Below, piece after piece: positions 1 to 4,407 of a stretch of 8,704 nucleotides of DNA; the first letter of the stretch is position 1; every line of letters starts with the position of its first letter. A program made the translations under genes and the position numbers. Source of the stretch: CAZBQG01 sp964493945 (GTDB taxonomy: Bacteria; Pseudomonadota; Alphaproteobacteria; Rhodospirillales; UBA2165); NCBI GenBank assembly GCA_964493945.1, contig CAZBQG010000196.1:1-8704 (forward strand), read 5' to 3'. Under the pieces are notes generated by a model. The model was not told the origin of the DNA and ran no database searches. It saw only the letters and a program-made list of their open reading frames with translations.

Positions 1-672
1 CCGTTGGGCGCGGGGCACTTCACCGCTCACTTTTCCGCCCGCCAGCCTGTCAGCCATGCGCCCGATAAAATACTCACCGCCCAGCAACATTTGATGGCGC
101 AGCGACTCCCAGGGGCTTGCCGCCCCCACCCCCTCGGCGGTGAAACGGGCATAGGCCCTTCTGGCCTCAATCCCGCCACCACTGAACAGGGCCAGCAGCG
201 CCCCCGTATGCAGCCAGTCTGGCGTCTCCACCTCCCCGGCCGTCGCCAGAAAGCTGCTCCACCGCCAATCACCGGCTTCCCCCACCATCCCAGCCCGCAC
301 CGGGTTGAGCACCACATAGCGGCTGAGCTCCAGCAAATGGCGCTCCTTCTCCACCAGGATTGACTTGTAGCGCCCCTCAAAGACATGCCCGGTCCGCCCA
401 TGCGCCCGGTTGAGGCGCTGGGTATGGATACCGTTCAGCTGGCGCATGCCGTGTCCGAGGTTGGCTTCTGGGGTCTCCATGAGCAAATGGTAATGATTGT
501 CCATCAGGCAGTAGGCATGCACCAGCCAGCCAAACCGGGACACCATCGCGGCGAGGATTTCTAGAAAACCCGCCCGCCCGCCGTCATCCAGAAAAATCTC
601 CGCCCGCCCATTACCACGCGCCGTCACATGGTAAAGCGCGCCTGGATACTCAATGCGAAGCGGACGGGCCAT
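1..672 (-). CDS. IS200-like / REP-associated (RAYT-type) Y1 transposase, 3' end cut by window
   Basis: The minus-strand frame from ATG at 672 is open through 224 codons to the window start, so the C-terminus lies outside. Single-strand HUH nucleases of this family cut and rejoin DNA at hairpin-flanked sites. The visible signature is the N-terminus MARPLRIEYPGALYHVTARG, then the HUH metal-binding motif in CLMDNHYHLL (His60 and His62). The helix SRYVVLNPVRAG follows, and its Tyr119 is the likely nucleophile. This order (basic N-terminus, HYH, then Y-x3-NPVRAG) is characteristic of proteobacterial RAYT/Y1 transposases. No strong Shine-Dalgarno is seen upstream of the ATG. The 5' flank carries repeats at 688-824 that may be the cognate nucleic-acid sites (inference). 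No frameshift or stop is present in the visible part, so it may be intact. Family assignment is secure; mobility is not shown. Confidence 0.9.
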   Translation of the reverse strand, partial: MARPLRIEYPGALYHVTARGNGRAEIFLDDGGRAGFLEILAAMVSRFGWLVHAYCLMDNHYHLLMETPEANLGHGMRQLNGIHTQRLNRAHGRTGHVFEGRYKSILVEKERHLLELSRYVVLNPVRAGMVGEAGDWRWSSFLATAGEVETPDWLHTGALLALFSGGGIEARRAYARFTAEGVGAASPWESLRHQMLLGGEYFIGRMADRLAGGKVSGEVPRAQR

Positions 673-687
673 GGCGAAACAGTACTG

Positions 688-756
688 AAAAGAAGCGCAA
701 AACGCAAGACCTGACCCCGGCTTTAAAAGAAGCGCAAAACACAAGACCTGACCCCG
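688..756. repeat. Two 32-nt direct repeats upstream of the transposase
   Basis: Copies at 688-719 and 725-756 match at 31 of 32 positions (only 704 G versus 741 A differs), at a 37-nt period. Each contains AGCGCAAAAC followed by CAAGACCTGACCCCG. On the transposase strand this reads GGGGTCAGGTCTTG followed by GTTTTGCGCT. Lying 16 nt upstream of the transposase start, they are likely recognition or remnant target sequences of the element (inference). Confidence 0.8.
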
Positions 757-824
757 CGCTTTTGACCCCGCGCTTTCGAACTACGGGGCAATGATGCTCA
801 ATTAATCTGTCCGTTAAAGCCGGG
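716..824. repeat. 11-bp perfect inverted repeat bracketing the repeat cluster
   Basis: CCCGGCTTTAA at 716-726 is the exact reverse complement of TTAAAGCCGGG at 814-824, separated by 87 nt. The arms enclose the second 32-nt repeat and the tandem repeat. They could mark an element boundary or fold in single-stranded DNA. Function is unproven. Confidence 0.5.
749..776. repeat. 14-bp perfect tandem repeat
   Basis: The unit TGACCCCGCGCTTT occurs twice head to tail, at 749-762 and 763-776. It overlaps the tail of the second 32-nt repeat, so the TGACCCC core is present at 712, 749 and 763. A further isolated copy is at 836-842. Confidence 0.8.
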
Positions 825-861
825 TTAGCTCACATTGACCCCACTCCCTTGGCGATTCGCT

Positions 862-1617
862 CTAAAAGACAAGCACAGCCAAGCCGGTAATGATCAGCAA
901 CCCCAGGGCCACCTTGCGGTAAATTGCCTGCGGTGCCCGTTGGAAGGCCCAGTTGCCGGCCCAGGTGCCCAGCAAGGTCGCCGGAAACAGGATCAACGCC
1001 CGCCCCACCGTGGTCCAGCCGAAGGCGCCATTGAGCAAAAGAGTGAAAAACATGACCGCGATCATCAGGCCGATGGCGGCGATGATGTTGGCGCGCTGTA
1101 CATCGGGGAGCTCGGGGGCGGCCAGCATATAGGCGATCAGCGGCGGGCCGTTTATGCCGGACATGCCCTGCATGCCGCCACACAAGGCGCCGACCAGGGC
1201 GCTAACAGGCCAATTTCGCTGTCCCCGCCAGACCCAGCCGATCATCATCAGAAGTGCCCCCGCCGCTACCAGGGCGCCGATCACGCGGCGGATCAATTGG
1301 GGATCGGCATGGACCAGGGCAATGGCGCCCACCGGCGTGAAGATGAGCGCCGCCACGCTTAAGGGGATCACTTCGCCCCATCGCGTCTTGCGGAAGGTCA
1401 CGGCGGAAAGCTGCACCTGGGAGGCGATGCCCGTCAGGGTGGCGATGGCGATGGCTTCCACCGGGCCCCAAAGAAGGGTAAGCAGGGGGACATTGACGAG
1501 CGCGCCGGCAAAGCCCGTGAAGCCGCGCACCAATCCGCTGGTCATGACGATGAGCAGGCCGATAAGCAAATCAAGTTGCAGGATGCCCAGCATTATTTCG
1601 GTTGGCGATTGGGCCAC
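862..1617 (-). CDS. TauE/SafE-family permease (probable anion exporter)
   Basis: This 251-residue, strongly hydrophobic protein has roughly seven to eight predicted membrane segments, the usual size for TauE/SafE (DUF81) permeases. The family moves sulfite, sulfoacetate or other small anions across the inner membrane; the substrate here cannot be read from sequence. The family's two pseudo-symmetric halves are visible: a Gly-rich GFTGFAGAL near residues 32-40 and GGMQGMSGINGPPL near residues 147-160. The start is GTG at 1617, supported by a TAAGGA Shine-Dalgarno at 1624-1629 six bases upstream. An ATG eight codons inside (1593) has no comparable site. The stop is TAG. It is divergent from the methyltransferase gene, so shared regulation is possible but not shown. 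No terminator-like hairpin was recognised after its stop. Confidence 0.88.
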   Translation of the reverse strand: MAQSPTEIMLGILQLDLLIGLLIVMTSGLVRGFTGFAGALVNVPLLTLLWGPVEAIAIATLTGIASQVQLSAVTFRKTRWGEVIPLSVAALIFTPVGAIALVHADPQLIRRVIGALVAAGALLMMIGWVWRGQRNWPVSALVGALCGGMQGMSGINGPPLIAYMLAAPELPDVQRANIIAAIGLMIAVMFFTLLLNGAFGWTTVGRALILFPATLLGTWAGNWAFQRAPQAIYRKVALGLLIITGLAVLVF

Positions 1618-1688
1618 GGTTTTTCCTTACTTTTTTGCGTAGGCCGCACGCTATGATTTTCCCGGGTCCTTGGAAAGGGGGATAGGCA

Positions 1689-1718
1689 TTGTTATTACCG
1701 GGGTTTCGGGGCTACAGT
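1689..1718 (+). promoter_or_regulatory. Weak sigma70-like promoter candidate for the methyltransferase operon
   Basis: TTGTTA at 1689-1694 and TACAGT at 1713-1718 are 18 nt apart, each matching 4 of 6 consensus bases. They lie upstream of a good Shine-Dalgarno (GGAAGG, 1742-1747) that is 8 nt before the ATG at 1756. The Shine-Dalgarno is convincing; the promoter is only a suggestion. Confidence 0.25.
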
Positions 1719-1755
1719 TTCCCGTAGGGGCGGATGGTTTTGGAAGGATGGGGAT

Positions 1756-2532
1756 ATGAGCGTCGAAACATTGGTCGATCCGGTCGCGTTACGCGAACAG
1801 GTCAAGGAAAAATACCGCGAAGTGGCCGCCGAGCCGGAAAAGACCTATCATTTTCATACGGGCCGGCCATTGGCCAGGCGCCTGGGATATGATCAGGCCG
1901 TTGTCGATGCCTTGCCTGACCGGGCGGTGGAAAGTTTCGCGGGCGTCGCCAATCCATTTTCCATGCGTAGATTGTCGCCGGGCGAACATGTGGTGGATGC
2001 GGGCTCGGGCGCCGGTTTCGACAGCTTCATTGCCGTCGGGCAGGTAGGCGCCGGTGGCCAGGTGGTGGGCATTGACATGACCCAGGAGATGCTCGCCAAA
2101 TCCCGCGCCACGGCGGCCGAGATGGGACTTGAGAATGTTGAGTTCCGCGAAGGCCTGTTGGAGGAAATGCCCGTCGATGATGGCTGGGCCGATGTGTTGA
2201 TCAGCAACGGCGTATTCAATCTGTGCACTGACAAGAAAAAGGTCTTTGATCAGGCCTTCCGTATCCTGCGTCCAGGGGGGCGGCTGCAAACCGCCGATAT
2301 CGCCAACAGCCAGCCGGTACCGGAGGGCGCGCTCAATGATATTGACCTATGGACGGCGTGAATTGCCGGTGGCCTGCCGTGTGCAGGCTGGCAGAAAATG
2401 CTGGAGGAGACGGGCTTCGTTGAGGTGAAAATTGGACCGGCGGTGGATACGTTCGGGGATGCGGACGGTGAAAAGAGCGCCCGGCGCTTCGAGGTCTTCG
2501 GCTACGCCTTCATGGCCCTCAAACCGGAATAG
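1756..2532 (+). CDS. ArsM-like SAM-dependent methyltransferase, probable selenoprotein (in-frame TGA at codon 202)
   Basis: A class I methyltransferase that would transfer a methyl group from S-adenosylmethionine. The nearest relatives I recognise are arsenite-methyltransferase-like proteins; the substrate is unknown. SAM motif I is DAGSGAGFD (residues 81-89), with an acidic residue in VVGIDMT near 103-109. Family blocks LISNGVFNLC (148-157) and ILRPGGRLQTADI (170-182) follow. A TGA at 2359-2361 would end the protein at 201 residues, inside the block DIDLWTA(U)IAGG. Relatives have Cys at this TGA position, corresponding to a catalytic or metalloid-binding Cys in ArsM. The frame continues 56 sense codons (including LEETGF and RRFEVFGYAFMALKP) to TAG at 2530, giving 258 residues with Sec202. 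A SECIS-like hairpin follows the TGA. Cys209 is seven residues after Sec202. ArsM's more N-terminal Cys is Val64 here (GVANP). The start is ATG with GGAAGG 8 nt upstream. Alternatives are a recent nonsense mutation or a sequencing error. Confidence 0.8.
2363..2394 (+). promoter_or_regulatory. Candidate bacterial SECIS element (selenocysteine insertion hairpin)
   Basis: The hairpin starts 2 nt after the UGA at 2359-2361. The lower stem pairs 2363-2368 with 2389-2394 (UUGCCG/UGGCAG, including two G-U pairs). A 3-nt bulge GUG (2369-2371) places an unpaired U on the 5' side. The upper stem pairs 2372-2377 with 2383-2388 (GCCUGC/GCAGGC, six perfect pairs). The apical loop is CGUGU (2378-2382), with G at loop position 2 followed by U. 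There are 16 nt between the UGA and the loop. As recalled, bacterial SECIS models want a G in the first two loop bases and about 16-37 nt from UGA to loop. E. coli fdhF also has a bulged U and loop G-U contacted by SelB. Pairing was done by eye. Confidence 0.72.
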
Positions 2533-2535
2533 ATC

Positions 2536-3405
2536 ATGGAATACAAAGGCAATTCCTACCCCGCGGAGGAATTCGAGTGGCAATTCAATCCCCGTCAGGC
2601 GGTGCCGGATGTGGATGAAATCCTGGCCCAGCGCCCGATTTTGAGCGAGGCCAGCCGCGCCCGCCTCACCCATGAGCTGGATCACCATTACGGCGACGGG
2701 GAGCGCGAGGTGATCGACGTCTTTCCCGCCGCCGGCGGCGGGACGGGCGCGCCCACGCTGATTTTTTTCCATGGCGGTTATTGGCGGGCGGGTCATGCGC
2801 GGGAAAACAGCTTTTTCGCCGAGCCCTTCGTCAAGGCGGGTGCTTGCGTCTTCGTCGCCACCTATGATCTTTGCCCCGATGTCCCCTTGGGCCATATCGC
2901 CGGTCAGGCCGAGCGGGCCATCGTCTGGGTGGCCAAAAACGCGGCCAAATTCGGCGCCGATCCAAATAATATAACTATCGCCGGCCATTCGGCGGGGGCC
3001 CATCTTTGCGCCATGGCCCTGGCCTGCGATTGGGGTGTCAGCCACGGAATGCCCGGTCTGACCCTGTCCGGTGCCTGCCTGATCAGCGGCATTTATGACC
3101 TGGCCGCGGTGCGCCAGATCCAGATCAATGAAGATATCCAGGCCAAGGAGGAAGACGTGGCCGTCCTAAGCCCCTTGGCCCGCCCGCCACGGAAGGCGGT
3201 TCCTCTGATCTGCGCCGTCGGGCTGGGCGAGACCGAGGAATGGGTACGCCAGACCCACCTTTATGCCGAGGTGGCGAAGGGGGTGGGATGCGATGTGGAT
3301 ATTGTCGAGGTGCCGGAGATGGATCATTTCACCATTTTGGTGGAAATAATCGACCCCGCCCATCCGGTTACCGTTGCGCTGAGCGGTATGATTGGGGCTC
3401 GCTGA
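2536..3405 (+). CDS. Alpha/beta hydrolase, arylformamidase (kynurenine formamidase)-like
   Basis: A 289-residue cytoplasmic serine hydrolase of the esterase/formamidase group. The family N-terminal block is seen as FNPRQAVPDVDEIL (residues 17-30). The oxyanion-hole motif HGGYWR is at 79-84, the nucleophile elbow GHSAG at 150-154 (Ser152), and the likely catalytic His is His264 in MDHFTIL. The acid is probably Glu232 or Glu235 in GLGETEEW, as expected for KynB-like enzymes that use an acidic residue in this loop. It could hydrolyse N-formylkynurenine, but no kynurenine-pathway neighbour is present, so a different amide or ester substrate is equally possible. The ATG lies 3 nt after the TAG of the extended methyltransferase frame, which implies co-transcription and possibly translational coupling; its own Shine-Dalgarno is weak. 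The stop is TGA, and its last 38 bp overlap the opposing lipoprotein gene. Confidence 0.85.
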   Translation: MEYKGNSYPAEEFEWQFNPRQAVPDVDEILAQRPILSEASRARLTHELDHHYGDGEREVIDVFPAAGGGTGAPTLIFFHGGYWRAGHARENSFFAEPFVKAGACVFVATYDLCPDVPLGHIAGQAERAIVWVAKNAAKFGADPNNITIAGHSAGAHLCAMALACDWGVSHGMPGLTLSGACLISGIYDLAAVRQIQINEDIQAKEEDVAVLSPLARPPRKAVPLICAVGLGETEEWVRQTHLYAEVAKGVGCDVDIVEVPEMDHFTILVEIIDPAHPVTVALSGMIGAR

Positions 3406-4267
3406 TCTTAAGGGTCTGCAATTCGGCCACGGGTTCGGGTTCGCGGTCGGTCCGGAATAGAATCTCAGCCCGGCGGTTTTTAGCATTTTTTACCCCGTCC
3501 CGGGTGGCCACGGCCGGCTTGTCCTCGCCCGATGCGCGGATGGCCATGCGCTTGGCCGGCACGCCGGAATCCGCCATCCGTCGCCAGACGGCAATAGCGC
3601 GGGCGCGCGACAGATTGCGGTTATAGGGCTCTGTCCCGGCCCGGTCCGCGTGGCCGTGGATGATGATGTCCTGGTTTTTGTTGGATGCAATGCGCTGCGC
3701 CAGATTGTCCAGCCGGGCCATCTGCACCTGGCTCAACCGGGCGCTGTCGAAGGCAAAGGGGATGGAGGTTTTGCCTTCTGCCCGCTTTTCCACCCCGGCC
3801 AATGCGGCGCTAAAAGCCTTGCGGCAGGCGGCGATATCATCGGCCTGGAAATTTTCCTCCTGCTGCTCGACCCAGCAATCAAAGCTGGCCTGGGCCTTGG
3901 CGGCGCTTTTGGGCATTCGCTCCCGGGCACCGGTGGCCAGGGCCGACACAAGTCTTAGGTGGGCGGCTGCCAATTCACCGGTTTTTTCCACCGGCAGGCG
4001 CCAGGCCCGGAGTGTTTCGGGGGCCACCGGATCTCCATGGGCGGCCAGGAGCCCTTTTCTGGCGAAATGTCCGGCATCAAACCAGTCGCGCATCTCGTCA
4101 TTTTCGTAAATGGCGAAGCGCTTATATTCGTTGGTTAATGCCACCGTAAAGGGCGAGCCCGTTGGTTGGGTGTTGCGCAGCGCTTCCACATCGCCCATGG
4201 CGCAGCCGGCGAGAAAGGGTAAAGCGAGGAACGCCCGCGCGCGCTTGGGGTTGAATTTCCGGGTCAT
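3368..4267 (-). CDS. OmpA-domain lipoprotein (peptidoglycan-binding outer-membrane lipoprotein)
   Basis: A 299-residue exported protein. The N-terminus is basic (MTRKFNPKRAR), followed by a short hydrophobic stretch and lipobox LAGC with lipidation at Cys22. Residues 30-165 are a helical region I do not recognise as a named domain; it contains Cys131 and Cys148, possibly a disulfide pair. Residues about 168-272 form an OmpA-like C-terminal domain. Its features are IPFAFDSA, the GHADRAG turn with Asp208 and NRNLSRARA, and a closing NRRAEILF. Asp208 and Arg265 are the expected diaminopimelate-binding positions. The likely role is anchoring the outer membrane to peptidoglycan, as in Pal-type proteins. 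The start is ATG with AAGGA at 4274-4278, 6 nt upstream. It is convergent with the hydrolase gene, and its last 12 codons overlap it. An inverted repeat at 4288-4313 sits just upstream. Confidence 0.87.
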   Translation of the reverse strand: MTRKFNPKRARAFLALPFLAGCAMGDVEALRNTQPTGSPFTVALTNEYKRFAIYENDEMRDWFDAGHFARKGLLAAHGDPVAPETLRAWRLPVEKTGELAAAHLRLVSALATGARERMPKSAAKAQASFDCWVEQQEENFQADDIAACRKAFSAALAGVEKRAEGKTSIPFAFDSARLSQVQMARLDNLAQRIASNKNQDIIIHGHADRAGTEPYNRNLSRARAIAVWRRMADSGVPAKRMAIRASGEDKPAVATRDGVKNAKNRRAEILFRTDREPEPVAELQTLKISEPQSYRSAQR

Positions 4268-4287
4268 GATCAGTCCTTCCTGAAATC

Positions 4288-4313
4288 GGTTTCCATGTGA
4301 TGGGCTGGAAACC
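4288..4313. repeat. 7-bp inverted repeat upstream of the lipoprotein gene
   Basis: GGTTTCC at 4288-4294 and GGAAACC at 4307-4313 are perfect reverse complements with a 12-nt loop. On the minus strand this lies 21 nt upstream of the lipoprotein ATG, just ahead of its Shine-Dalgarno. It could be a 5' UTR hairpin or an operator. Function is unknown. Confidence 0.4.
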
Positions 4314-4349
4314 TAGAAAGAGAATCAGACCTTAGGATGTCCCGATTAT

Positions 4350-4371
4350 GGCAAAATCAAGGTATTTTGCC
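4350..4371 (-). other. 8-bp stem hairpin downstream of the CoxL-like gene
   Basis: GGCAAAAT at 4350-4357 and ATTTTGCC at 4364-4371 are perfect reverse complements with a 6-nt loop. It begins 36 nt past the CoxL-like stop codon and lies before the lipoprotein gene. There is no U-tract on the minus-strand exit side (ATAATCGG follows), so it is not a canonical intrinsic terminator. It could slow polymerase, protect a 3' end or bind a regulator. Confidence 0.4.
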
Positions 4372-4407
4372 CTGAGATGGACGGAACATGGAGGGCGGAG
4401 ATTTGCT

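Noticed and set aside
27..401. Separate minus-strand small protein at the window start
   Set aside because: It lies in a shifted frame inside the transposase gene, whose own frame is open from 672 to 1 with intact motifs.
1756..2361. Methyltransferase ending at the TGA as a complete 201-residue protein
   Set aside because: The stop falls inside a conserved block, and the same frame continues with family-like sequence to a TAG just before the next gene. A truncated protein remains possible only if selenocysteine insertion is absent.
2359..2361. TGA reassigned to Trp (alternative genetic code)
   Set aside because: Trp is encoded by TGG in this and other genes, the hydrolase gene ends with TGA, and relatives have Cys rather than Trp at this position.
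2246..2428. 60-codon plus-strand frame spanning the TGA
   Set aside because: It is a different frame from the methyltransferase and its product resembles no family. It does not represent a frameshift continuation, because the original frame is the one that stays family-like.
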